Part shown: in pieces, positions 16,369-23,877 of the stretch | Position numbering within the stretch: position 1 is the stretch's first letter | How the letters are laid out: every line of letters starts with the position of its first letter | Source of the DNA: Opitutus sp. | GTDB taxonomy: Bacteria; Verrucomicrobiota; Verrucomicrobiia; Opitutales; Opitutaceae | Assembly: GCA_024998815.1 (NCBI GenBank) | Contig: JACEUQ010000002.1 | Coordinates: 442,501 to 506,500, forward strand | DNA: 64,000 bases | Direction of reading: 5' to 3' | Notes under the pieces: generated by a model | What the model was told of the DNA's origin: nothing | The model's input: the letters and a program-made list of their open reading frames with translations, nothing else | Databases searched by the model: none | Translations under genes and position numbers: made by a program

Positions 16369-17189
16369 GCGGCGACGAGCGAAGGAGCCGCGTTGGGTAA
16401 AAACGCGTTCCGTAGGTTAAGGCGTATGACTCTCGTGGCCGTGAGGTGGTAGGTGACCGCGAGGGCCGTTCCGCGCGCTAATCCTAGTGTTCTGTCGCAC
16501 TGCGAGCACAAATTTCGTAACGCGTCTTTCGTCACAAGGTGCGAAATTATCCATTTTCCGACCAAGTCGATGACGCGTCGATCGCAGGGGAGCCGATCAG
16601 GATCGTAGAACTCCATTATGAGTTCTACGTTGTCGATCAACTGCCGAGGCAATCGCGTATCTAAAAGCAAAGATAATATGATTTTACGAGACTTCCAGTA
16701 AGCGAATTCGATAGCGAATTTCTCGAGAACTCGCGGAGTGATGTCTTGCTCGCGTTTTAGAGAAAATGCCTGTCGATCCAACCTTCCCCCCGCCCTCTTA
16801 AAGGTCACGACTAGATCGGAGGACATAATTACGTCCTCTCCTCGATGCGCCGGGTGCTTCAGTCCGAGCGCTCGGGCAATCTCTTGTGTGAATGACGGAT
16901 CAAGAGCTACCTGCTCTGAAACATTGACGACGCCAGAATCGGGGGCATGGAACATCAGCAAGCCGTGGTATTCCAGCGCGGAAACCGGGTGAACTATGCG
17001 GTGAACGATCCAAGAATAGAACATCGTCCTAAACCCGATTGAAGAGAAGTCCACCACGGTGAACAGCGGCTTATATTTCTTCGGGGGGTCATCGAGGAGG
17101 CATTTACCTTTCGCCACTACGCATTTGTCGTAGTCTCGAGCTAGAAACAGGGGATGGAAACGTCCACTCATGGGATTGAAAGGAAGCAA
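16365..17189 (-). CDS. tnsA: TnsA-like transposon endonuclease
   Basis: A 274-residue protein matching the layout of Tn7 TnsA, which makes the 5' cuts that free the transposon. The restriction-like fold is visible: PVSALEYHGL (Glu, about residue 73), IARALGLKHPAHRGEDVIMS then SSDLVVTF (Asp 125), and QAFSLKREQ (Lys 145), corresponding to E63, D114 and K132 of E. coli TnsA. VLEKFAIEFAYWKSRKI then matches the LEKLELERRYW segment. The C-terminal winged-helix part ends LTATRVIRLNLRNAF, like TnsA. The start is TTG at 17189 behind GGAG, or ATG at 17171. All catalytic residues are present, so it may be functional although its partner is lost. Confidence 0.88.
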   Translation of the reverse strand: MLPFNPMSGRFHPLFLARDYDKCVVAKGKCLLDDPPKKYKPLFTVVDFSSIGFRTMFYSWIVHRIVHPVSALEYHGLLMFHAPDSGVVNVSEQVALDPSFTQEIARALGLKHPAHRGEDVIMSSDLVVTFKRAGGRLDRQAFSLKREQDITPRVLEKFAIEFAYWKSRKIILSLLLDTRLPRQLIDNVELIMEFYDPDRLPCDRRVIDLVGKWIISHLVTKDALRNLCSQCDRTLGLARGTALAVTYHLTATRVIRLNLRNAFLPNAAPSLVAA

Positions 17190-17214
17190 ATGGCAATGCT
17201 CCGCCCCCGATGAT

Positions 17215-17500
17215 AAGTATTCATGTTACACTAAGCAGGCTCCTGCTTTATTCGCTGATAGATAGGGATAACCCTGGGGCCGAGTTCTTTCCCCACTCAC
17301 TCAAGGACATGGGGCCGCGCAATATTCTTGACTGCGCATTAGAGCCAGCTCACGGTCCATTCGTCGGAAGTAAAATTCCGATAAAGGGACTTTGAGCCGT
17401 CACGCTGTGGTGTCGTAAGACACCTTAGATTTCGGTGAAATGGTCTGTTTTAGGCCGGTGGAGTTGTTTTTCAAGGACGTGCTCCACCGGCCATTATTTT
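17215..17500 (+). ncRNA. candidate structured RNA beside tnsA
   Basis: The 314 bp between tnsA and the winged-helix gene hold no convincing protein frame but a chain of hairpins. They are AAGCAG/CTGCTT (17233-17248); a composite stem GCTCA/TGAGC, GTCC/GGAC, CGGAA/TTCCG (17348-17397); GGTGTC-GTAA-GACACC (17409-17424); ATTTC-GGT-GAAAT (17429-17441); and a terminator (17453-17492). The GTAA loop is a GNRA tetraloop only when read on the plus strand, and the T-run follows the last stem only on that strand, so an RNA transcribed rightward, antiparallel to tnsA, is likely. No promoter was identified with confidence and no known RNA family was recognised. A leader of tnsA on the minus strand is the alternative. 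Confidence 0.5.
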
Positions 17501-17506
17501 TTATTA
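17453..17506 (+). terminator. strong rho-independent terminator
   Basis: GGCCGGTGGAG (17453-17463) pairs perfectly with CTCCACCGGCC (17482-17492), and ATTATTTTTTATT follows. It faces rightward. The only candidate transcript ending here is the structured RNA, since both neighbouring genes run leftward. Confidence 0.85.
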
Positions 17507-18058
17507 AGCGGCTATTAGGTTGTAAACTTTTGGTCCACCTTCCTCAGATTCGGAAATTATCGAGATCATCTTTTCCGTAACTCGAAGGTAGGACATCTCG
17601 TTGCTGTAACGCTTACTGGATATCTGAGGCGCAATTCCTGGGTAGCGCGCCTTAATATAAATTTCGATATCGTCTCGAGTGAAAGGCTTCGTTTGCGAGC
17701 GGATTGCTTCTTTAACCAAATCCCGAACGGAGAAATTCTTACCTTCGGTTTCTGGCCCCTGTCCCGTGTGGCTTTTTTTTTCCGACCCAGTTTGAAGATT
17801 TTTAGGCGGGCGCCCCCTGCGACGGGGAGAAGGCACAGCGGCAGATTTCGATTCTTGGGAATTGTTTGATTGCGGGGTGTTGGTTTGGTTTGACGTGGGA
17901 TTGAAGCGGTGAGGCGCCCCACTTTGTTTCTGGCTTAAAGGATCCTCCGCTTCTATCTCTGGGCCAAGTAGTTGGTTGATTGCCTCATTGCAACGTTTCA
18001 CGAAGTTATCGCGTTCTTCCTCAATATTTCGAATAATTGATGCCACACGGGGGGTCAT
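17504..18058 (-). CDS. AT-hook and winged-helix-like protein of unknown function
   Basis: A 184-residue protein. Residues 1-35 look helical (MTPRVASIIRNIEEERDNFV). A disordered, Ser/Asn/Pro-rich linker follows and contains an AT-hook, SPRRRGRPPKN (about 78-88). A C-terminal domain of about 75 residues starts NFSVRDLVKEAIRSQTKPFT and ends EGGPKVYNLIAA, with the spacing of a winged helix. It is therefore likely to bind DNA. It lies upstream of tnsA in the same orientation. I start at the ATG at 18058; a TTG at 18094 is also in frame. No known Tn7 gene matches, so it may be an accessory regulator of the element. Confidence 0.6.
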   Translation of the reverse strand: MTPRVASIIRNIEEERDNFVKRCNEAINQLLGPEIEAEDPLSQKQSGAPHRFNPTSNQTNTPQSNNSQESKSAAVPSPRRRGRPPKNLQTGSEKKSHTGQGPETEGKNFSVRDLVKEAIRSQTKPFTRDDIEIYIKARYPGIAPQISSKRYSNEMSYLRVTEKMISIISESEEGGPKVYNLIAA

Positions 18059-18100
18059 TTGAGGAAAAATATGTTCCCCATGTTCCCCTGACAAGATAAA

Positions 18101-18175
18101 TCACCCGGAATTTCATGTAAATCCCCGAATTAAATCCCCAGCGTTCCCCTGGTGATAATCCGAAATGTCACCTGT
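18101..18175. repeat. degenerate repeat stretch, possibly related to the transposon end units but inverted
   Basis: Between hamB and the winged-helix gene the plus strand reads GGTGATAATCCGAAATGTCA (18151-18170), which resembles the reverse complement of one right-end unit (GTGACAATTAAAACATCACC). Neighbouring stretches (TCACCCGGAATTTC, AATCCCCGAATTAAATCCCC) are weaker. It may be an eroded end array of opposite orientation. The match is partial and may be chance. Confidence 0.25.
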
Positions 18176-18773
18176 TCCCAAGGGGAGGAATTGGCCTCGG
18201 AGAATTCAATAGGTGTAATTTCCGGTGATGAAAACGACACCACTTAATAATGTAATGTGTTTTTGTGCAGTGACGGCCATACCAAGGATCGAGCTTATCG
18301 CGAACGTCGCGAGATAGGCCCAGAATGCACGTTATGGCCCCGAATAGAAAACGTCTAGTATGTCTCCGTAAGGTGGCGGCGGCGAAATTCGGTCCGTTCG
18401 AGCCGTATGTCCAAGTACCTTTCCCAACGGGAGTGCCGTCTGGATGCTGGAATTCACCGAATGTATCGTCATTTATGGCAACTCGACGAAACAGGCCTCG
18501 GATGCTTGCTCCCGACGTCTCGCCATCACGGTAACGGGTCAGGCGCAGGCGGCTGACGTTCTTAGGCCAAGCATCGTGTTCGGAAGCGCCCGACTCCGCA
18601 ATAAACGAGACCCAAAGAGGCCGGATTGCTGCGTCCAAATAATCCCAGCGGGCCACTGGCTCGTGCCGTTGGGCGCGTAGCCAATCACGGAGACCCGATA
18701 CCGTCCCGATGGCAATGCCCTCGCGGGCCACAACCTCCTGCGCAACTCGACGCGAGGGCAGGCCGATCTGCAA
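18168..18773 (-). pseudogene. detached C-terminal part of hamB
   Basis: The frame reads QIGLPSRRVAQEVVAREGIA then TVSGLRDWLRAQRHEPVARW, and continues for about 200 residues. Removing one copy of the 28-bp duplication at 18751-18807 puts it in the same frame as hamB (18773 + 28 = 18801, in register with the hamB start). It is therefore the former end of the helicase, not a separate gene; there is no ATG at its beginning. The last 50 residues (after TLRRHTRRF) look less like a normal protein end. Confidence 0.75.
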
Positions 18774-21700
18774 CAGGACGCGAGGGCAGGCCGATCTGCA
18801 ACAGGACGGCCACGGTGGTGTTCAGTGTGCCCGACTCAAGAAAGGCTGCACACCGCAGCCCCCTCGCTTGCGCGAATGGGCCGTCGTCGATTAGTTCAGG
18901 GCGACGGACACGCACCGCCTCCATTCCCCAAGTGAGACGATAGACCACGCCGTCTTCGATGAAATGCCCCGCCGCGCGATAGGCGGCGTTATCCGGCGGG
19001 TAGCGATCTGAGTCGGCGAAAATCAATTGTAGCGGAATGCCCTCCAACCATTGGTGCATGATTCTCTGCCATCCATTAGGAAGCCCAGCCTTCGGCAGAA
19101 AAGTCGGAATCTCGAAAAGGTGTCCCGCTATCTCGATCAGCAATGCGACGACATCGCTAGTGTCCCCAAACTCTAGCAAGGCTTCGACTCGTCCAATAAG
19201 TGGGGCGACGATCTCGGCTTTTTGATCCAGCAACAAACCATCACTCAAACCCACCCCGGCGAAATACCACCCCTTACGCTGCTCTGCGGTGCTGTTCTGC
19301 CATAGTGTCCGTCCTCGCGAGTGGACGAGAAGCAGATAGGTTGTTTCTCGCTGAAGATTCTGGATTGCCGCTCGGAAGAATGAGCCTGCCAGCGCATCGT
19401 CCAAACGGGCGGCCAAGTTGGCCTCATCAACGTCGAGTTCCTCTACGAAGGACAACAGCGCTTGATCCAACGTCTGCGTCGCTTTCGACCACCCCGCGAG
19501 TTCGTCCTTCGCTACTGGAGGCTGCCCCCATAACGTGTCGACGCCGTTAGCGATCATGTCACGCACTGCTTCCGAGGAGCGATTTTCACCCTCAAGTAAC
19601 ACGATCAATCGGTCCAGAACGGCCGCCAATCCACTCGTGAAGCTACGTAGAGCCATTTGCTCCCGCAGCCGATTCCAATGGCGCTCTTGATCTGCGTCGA
19701 AACATAAACCCAACACCTCTCCATGTGTATCCACAAAGGCTCGACCGGCACGACCAGCTACGTTCATGGACTCGGTTCCATCCAATACTTTGAGCCGCTT
19801 ACTATATGCGCCACTGCGACGCTGGAAGCGTTCCATCCCTCGGCCACAACCGTTAAAGAGCACGCAAGTTGCCGAAATATTTAACCCCGCGTTCACCGTA
19901 GGCGAGGCGACCACGACGCGAATAACTGCAAGTGCAATCAAGCGGTCAATTTCTCGCAAATAGGCACGCGGGAGTTGGCCGTGATGCACTGCGAGTCCGG
20001 CCCGTAACGCCTTCACTGCTTCCGACCCATGTGGCAACGATTCCTCGGCTATCCTGATAGCCCGCTCGATGGCCTCTCGATCATGTTCGGCCACGGGAAC
20101 CGGCGTGATAAAATTCGCTTCGACCGCCGCTAAGTATTTACGGCATACGACATCAACCGAGGCAACAATTGGACAGTAAATCAGAACGCTCTTCTGACTC
20201 GCCAACATCTTTTCAGCCGCCGCCAAGGCGAGTTCATTCCGGTCCGATGGAAATATGATCGGATTCTTCTTCTTTTTTCTGACCGGAGCTCGCACTTGCT
20301 GGACAATAAAATCCTTCAGCCATGAGTTTTCTCCACCCACGTTTATATCGTAACGGAAGCGCAACGGTTCCTCTGGTCCAGCACGCGCGATGGACCCAAA
20401 ACACTGGCGAGTTGGCCTCCACGATTGGCCTTGAACCAACGGGGAACCCAGCGGAGCAGGAAAGGCCCCATCGCTTATCCATCGCGAAAAGGCCGCTGTG
20501 CTCGGCTCTAACTCAGGCAGCAATGCCGAAAGCGCTATCATGCGCCGATGTGCGCAGTCCGCACGTCGTTTCAACGCAACGATCAACGCCTCGTAGGCCA
20601 CGCCACGCGTTTCACCTCCCACCAAATGAGCTTCATCGAACACAACCAGCCCAACACGATCGAATAGCTCTGGGGCATTTCGCAGCGCGAACCCGGCTTT
20701 TTCAGGTGTAGCTACAACGATGTCATTGTCATCAAAAGTCGCCTGGTCGACTGGAGTTACACCTTGTGCACCATACAAAGCGGAAACCGAGAACCCCAGC
20801 GGACCAAAAAGCTTGCGGAATCCCCTTTCCACCTGCGCGGATAGCGCTCGTAGGGGCGTAATGTAGACGGCTCTTTTCCCGAGCAACAGGGCCTTAAAGA
20901 CCGCCAATTCGGCGATTCTGGTCTTCCCGGCACTTGTGGGCAACGCAACCGCGAAGGACTCGTTGCCACTGAAAACCCGCGCCGCCGCTTCCAGCTGCGA
21001 CGGCCACAACTCCAGCTCAGCGATTTTCCGCGAGCCCAGCACTTGGCCAAACAGGGCACGCTTCGCCGCCCATTCTTCAGCAGAGGACTCCGGGGGCGCA
21101 GCCTCCGGAATCGCATTTACAATACTGTTGGCCCAAAGCTCGCGCACGAGCGGGCGGCAAATCGCATAGAGTAAACGTGACCACACATCACCCGTTTCGA
21201 GTGAGAATCGCTCGCCGATTTCGAGACGGCGCAGGCATTCGCCAATCGCCTCTCGGCTGTTCAGTCGCATGGCGAAAACAAAGAGGGCCAAACAATGGGC
21301 AAAGTTCTGCTCAGCGGCAGCGCCGTCTTTTTTTTGCGCTGATTCTGGCGTCTCACTCGATCCCTCACCCCAATAGAAATCCACGGTTGCGGTTCGCACG
21401 GCCTCGTCCAGTCCGGAAATATCCCGTTCGAGTAGCAAATTTATCGTCCGGAGCATCAGATCAGGGGTTTCTTGCTCCTGAGCCATGCGCAGCAGCGAAT
21501 AGGACGAGGCCGCGTAGCCTGCGAGGTGATAGCTCGTGGCCGCCAGAATTCGATTCAACGAACGCCTTGGGTCGGCAGTGTCCCCGTTACGCAGGATGGA
21601 CTCATAGGCTTCCGCCGCGCGATGGAAACCCTGACGGCCTAGGGCGACACGCTCCTGACTCTCCGACTCTATCAAACGTAGCGAGGCGATCAGGCTACGA

Positions 21701-21876
21701 TCCGCCTGAAGCAAAAGATACGCGGTCAGGTTGGCCCCGAAATTAGCTCCCATTTCTGGCGGAGGCACTCCGTCGCGCCAAACCAGCGAACGAGCCAGCC
21801 CCTTCGAGGTCGTCCTGAACCTCCCATTTTCTTGGATCAAAAGATTGAGTGCCGCTTCGGCGGAATCTGCGATCAT
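18685..21876 (-). CDS. hamB: HamB-like superfamily 2 helicase of a Hachiman-type system (C-terminus frameshifted)
   Basis: A Ski2-type helicase, 1063 residues as read. Residues 1-270 are helical and lack a helicase motif. Motif I ALPTSAGKTR (about 311-320), motif II VVFDEAHLVGG (about 410), VVASPTVNAGLNISA and motif VI NVAGRAGRAF follow in order. Its ATG overlaps the hamA stop by 4 nt. In Hachiman, HamB translocates on DNA, senses its state, and controls the HamA nuclease. The reading frame is intact to about residue 1032, then a 28-bp duplication shifts it and it ends after 31 foreign residues; the collapsed gene would encode about 1226. Whether the truncated protein works is unknown. The helicase call is firm; the Hachiman call rests on the pairing with hamA. 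Confidence 0.8.
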   Translation of the reverse strand: MIADSAEAALNLLIQENGRFRTTSKGLARSLVWRDGVPPPEMGANFGANLTAYLLLQADRSLIASLRLIESESQERVALGRQGFHRAAEAYESILRNGDTADPRRSLNRILAATSYHLAGYAASSYSLLRMAQEQETPDLMLRTINLLLERDISGLDEAVRTATVDFYWGEGSSETPESAQKKDGAAAEQNFAHCLALFVFAMRLNSREAIGECLRRLEIGERFSLETGDVWSRLLYAICRPLVRELWANSIVNAIPEAAPPESSAEEWAAKRALFGQVLGSRKIAELELWPSQLEAAARVFSGNESFAVALPTSAGKTRIAELAVFKALLLGKRAVYITPLRALSAQVERGFRKLFGPLGFSVSALYGAQGVTPVDQATFDDNDIVVATPEKAGFALRNAPELFDRVGLVVFDEAHLVGGETRGVAYEALIVALKRRADCAHRRMIALSALLPELEPSTAAFSRWISDGAFPAPLGSPLVQGQSWRPTRQCFGSIARAGPEEPLRFRYDINVGGENSWLKDFIVQQVRAPVRKKKKNPIIFPSDRNELALAAAEKMLASQKSVLIYCPIVASVDVVCRKYLAAVEANFITPVPVAEHDREAIERAIRIAEESLPHGSEAVKALRAGLAVHHGQLPRAYLREIDRLIALAVIRVVVASPTVNAGLNISATCVLFNGCGRGMERFQRRSGAYSKRLKVLDGTESMNVAGRAGRAFVDTHGEVLGLCFDADQERHWNRLREQMALRSFTSGLAAVLDRLIVLLEGENRSSEAVRDMIANGVDTLWGQPPVAKDELAGWSKATQTLDQALLSFVEELDVDEANLAARLDDALAGSFFRAAIQNLQRETTYLLLVHSRGRTLWQNSTAEQRKGWYFAGVGLSDGLLLDQKAEIVAPLIGRVEALLEFGDTSDVVALLIEIAGHLFEIPTFLPKAGLPNGWQRIMHQWLEGIPLQLIFADSDRYPPDNAAYRAAGHFIEDGVVYRLTWGMEAVRVRRPELIDDGPFAQARGLRCAAFLESGTLNTTVAVLLQIGLPSRPVADRPALASSCAGGCGPRGHCHRDGIGSP
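18751..18807. repeat. exact 28-bp tandem duplication in hamB
   Basis: The unit GCGAGGGCAGGCCGATCTGC plus AACAGGAC occurs twice with a period of 28 bp (a 29-bp match, 18751-18779 and 18779-18807). Because 28 is not a multiple of three, it shifts the hamB frame. The two copies are identical, so the event is recent or reversible. Confidence 0.97.
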
Positions 21877-22745
21877 GACGCGGGTCGCCTTCGGGCTAGT
21901 TCAATCGCCTTGGCATGCACACTGTCGCGCATGACTGCATAATCCGGACAAACCAAAATAGCTGCGAGCTGTTCGTGAACGATGCCAGAAGCGGGCGCGC
22001 CGTTGGCGACAAAGCGGGCGTTTGGATCGTCACCTGAAAGCAGAAAAATCAAATGCGTGCATCCGCGATCAGTCGGGCGAGGAGCAATCGTGAAGCGTTC
22101 GTCGAACAATCGCTTTGCCTCGGCCTCCCGACGATCCTTCGAGAGCTTTTCCGCCAGAAAATCAATGGTAAAGGGAGCTGGCCATCCGCCGTCCTGATCC
22201 AATCTGGCGCGCGCTTCGGCGACTGTCGCTCCGGGAACAGCCTCGGCAGCTTTTGATTCACCTTTAAGGAGCCCGACCGGCGTCACATCCCAACGAACCG
22301 CAATGATGTCTTCGCCTCGGCGCGGCCGAATGGACTCTTTCCATCGCAGCGTGCAGCACACCTCCCAAATTCCATTGCCGTGCCGGCGAAGCCACTCAAT
22401 CCCGAGAAGTTCTCCGAGGTCGCCTGCACGGTCCTTCTTGGCGGTTGGATCATTCGCTTGGCTTGGCAGTCGGGCCTGAAGAACCCGAGCCAAAGTCCCG
22501 CCTCCGATCCCCGCGCGAAAACGTGCGGGTTCAAGGTAGTGGTGCTCAATCGTCGCAGCCAAAGCGTCGCACGCTCCGGCGCTCAAGGCTGGCATCGATA
22601 TCCGATGCACCTCGTAGCCCGCACTTCGCACTGCTGGCTGAAAAACACAATCCGCCCAAAATCGTCCCACGCCTGGTACAACTGGTAAGGGCGACACTAT
22701 AGCCCCGGCGGATACCGGAGTAGAGGACGCGGCCCCCTGTGCCAT
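21873..22745 (-). CDS. hamA: HamA-like nuclease of a Hachiman-type system (DUF1837-like)
   Basis: A 290-residue protein with a PD-(D/E)XK-like core: GDLGELLGIEWLRRHG (Glu112), RRGEDIIAVRWD (Asp146) and LLKGESKAAEAV (Glu163 and Lys165). This order and the GE-L, G-D-I and E-K motifs fit DUF1837/HamA, the effector nuclease of Hachiman (AbpA in E. coli). Directly downstream, overlapping by 4 nt, is the helicase, the standard two-gene arrangement. The active-site residues are present. I use the ATG at 22745; a TTG nine codons upstream is possible. A restriction-like nuclease of another helicase-linked system is the alternative. Confidence 0.75.
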   Translation of the reverse strand: MAQGAASSTPVSAGAIVSPLPVVPGVGRFWADCVFQPAVRSAGYEVHRISMPALSAGACDALAATIEHHYLEPARFRAGIGGGTLARVLQARLPSQANDPTAKKDRAGDLGELLGIEWLRRHGNGIWEVCCTLRWKESIRPRRGEDIIAVRWDVTPVGLLKGESKAAEAVPGATVAEARARLDQDGGWPAPFTIDFLAEKLSKDRREAEAKRLFDERFTIAPRPTDRGCTHLIFLLSGDDPNARFVANGAPASGIVHEQLAAILVCPDYAVMRDSVHAKAIELARRRPAS

Positions 22746-22911
22746 CGAATTTCTGGAGGGTGTGTCAGGCAATAGCTTAGAACACTGTATTGCTTCTTAA
22801 ATTGAAACGTTATTTCTCCGTTCAATCCCTGCGATTAGCCTATCAGAGAGTCTGAATGCTGTCGGAGTGCGCTTGCGGGCTACGAGTATAAATTACGGGA
22901 GGAATTTTTGG

Positions 22912-22980
22912 GCAGAGACGTTTCAATTATCACTGGAGACGTTGTTATTTCCCCGTGACGTTTTGAATTATCCAGAACCA
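22912..22980 (+). repeat. end-type repeat array R1 (three units)
   Basis: Three tandem units of about 20 bp read GACGTTTCAATTATCACTGG, GACGTTGTTATTTCCCC and GACGTTTTGAATTATCC. The last two lie at 22939-22954 and 22957-22973. They match units 2-4 of the array at 23896-23957 in the same order and direction. The array lacks the terminal ACA (AGAACCA instead), so it looks like an eroded end of an earlier or duplicated element. Between the hamA start and this array lies about 165 bp with no other feature. Confidence 0.7.
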
Positions 22981-23025
22981 TCCCCCTTAAATAGGAAGCC
23001 CGGTCCATTAACGCTTCTGGCCTCA

Positions 23026-23259
23026 CTACTCGAATAGTCGCTGGATGGGCACTCGAAGCGCTGCCGCTAACGCGATTATTTCAGAATCTCGCACAAGTCG
23101 CTCTCCATTTTCGATCCGCGCCAATGCTGACCGATCGATTTGCAACCCGCACATCTGCAGCTTTGAGACCAATGCCTCTTGGGTTATCGCCACTGGAGAT
23201 TGATTCCGGAGTTTTCGGATCATCGGCCCGATCACGTTCTTTGGGTTTCGTTTAGTCAC
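23026..23259 (-). CDS. Xre-family transcriptional regulator
   Basis: A 77-residue helix-turn-helix protein: MIRKLRNQSPVAITQEALVS, then QIDRSALARIENGERLVRDS and EIIALAAALRVPIQRLFE, the complete five-helix Xre/Cro fold with nothing added. The start is GTG at 23259. Its promoter region, shared with the divergent 129-residue gene, holds two perfect palindromes that are likely its operators. It lies close to the right end of the Tn7-like remnant, a position where small Xre repressors also occur in some CRISPR-associated Tn7-like elements. Confidence 0.85.
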   Translation of the reverse strand: MTKRNPKNVIGPMIRKLRNQSPVAITQEALVSKLQMCGLQIDRSALARIENGERLVRDSEIIALAAALRVPIQRLFE

Positions 23260-23268
23260 GATGATAAT

Positions 23269-23330
23269 GTGTGATATTCACACGTTGACATTACCGTAAT
23301 AAGGGAGTGGCGTTGTGTGATTTTCACACA
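23269..23330. promoter_or_regulatory. two palindromic operators between the Xre gene and the divergent gene
   Basis: GTGTGATATTCACAC (23269-23283) and TGTGTGATTTTCACACA (23314-23330) share the half-site TGTGA/TCACA around a 3-bp centre, with centres 46 bp apart. The second ends 2 bp before the ATG of the rightward gene and would block its start; the first lies 9 bp before the GTG of the Xre gene. A cooperative repressor site controlling both genes is the likely reading. Confidence 0.75.
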
Positions 23331-23332
23331 TC

Positions 23333-23722
23333 ATGGATCGCGATGAGTATCCCCCGGCGGGCAGTTTGGTCCCGCCCCACCCCTCCGGAAAGGCTGCAAA
23401 AAGGCTTCGTTACCACATTGCGGCCAACGAGGTCATCATTTTTGAAGAGGCTATGGCTGATAAGGAGTATCCTTACATCACCTGTTCGATTTGGGGCGTT
23501 ATCCCCACCAACGAACTGTTTGTCCGCCTTACGAATGGTGAAATATCTTTCGTGGCTAGCACCTATTCTCCCGTCGAAGTGCCGTTGATGGCGAGTCGCG
23601 TGAGAGGCATGAATGCGGCAGACGCTGATGCCGCCGGCGCTCTCGCAGATCGCATTTGGGCGCAACACAGAAACGAGCTCATTAAGCCAGTGAGCCGCAC
23701 CGGGCGTGGTGAGACGAGATAA
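23333..23722 (+). CDS. protein of unknown function, divergent from the Xre regulator
   Basis: A 129-residue protein with a compact alpha/beta core: AKRLRYHIAANEVIIFEEAM, then YITCSIWGVIPTNELFVRLT and GEISFVASTYSPVEVPL, and a helical tail. No signal peptide or membrane helix is seen and I recognise no family. It is the only gene facing rightward in the remnant and its start codon touches a palindromic operator, so the Xre protein probably represses it. The arrangement resembles a toxin or effector with a cognate repressor, but nothing else supports that. Confidence 0.65.
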   Translation: MDRDEYPPAGSLVPPHPSGKAAKRLRYHIAANEVIIFEEAMADKEYPYITCSIWGVIPTNELFVRLTNGEISFVASTYSPVEVPLMASRVRGMNAADADAAGALADRIWAQHRNELIKPVSRTGRGETR

Positions 23723-23776
23723 CATTGAACGGTCGCGTGGGGCTAGGTGATAGCCGATAATTGGTGTGCAGCGACT

Positions 23777-23823
23777 AACGTGACTAATGCGGAAGCCTTA
23801 GCGGCTTCCGCATTAGTTACGTT
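23777..23823. terminator. long hairpin between the 129-residue gene and the transposon end
   Basis: ACTAATGCGGAAGCC and GGCTTCCGCATTAGT form a perfect 15-bp stem around TTAGC, extended by AACGT/ACGTT past one wobble pair. There is no T-run. It lies 55 bp behind the 129-residue gene and could end its transcript or shield the gnd side. Confidence 0.6.
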
Positions 23824-23877
23824 GTGAGGGAGATACCGGTTATTTGAATCTCGAAGACGCACCTCTTTAACGGAGGC

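Noticed and set aside
16069-17280. Shared ATAACCCTGGGGC in the IS (16070) and near the RNA candidate (17267)
   Set aside because: A 13-nt match with no further similarity around it; probably chance.
17210-17395. 61-residue plus-strand frame in the tnsA upstream region
   Set aside because: Composition is not protein-like and the same stretch forms a chain of hairpins; treated as candidate RNA.
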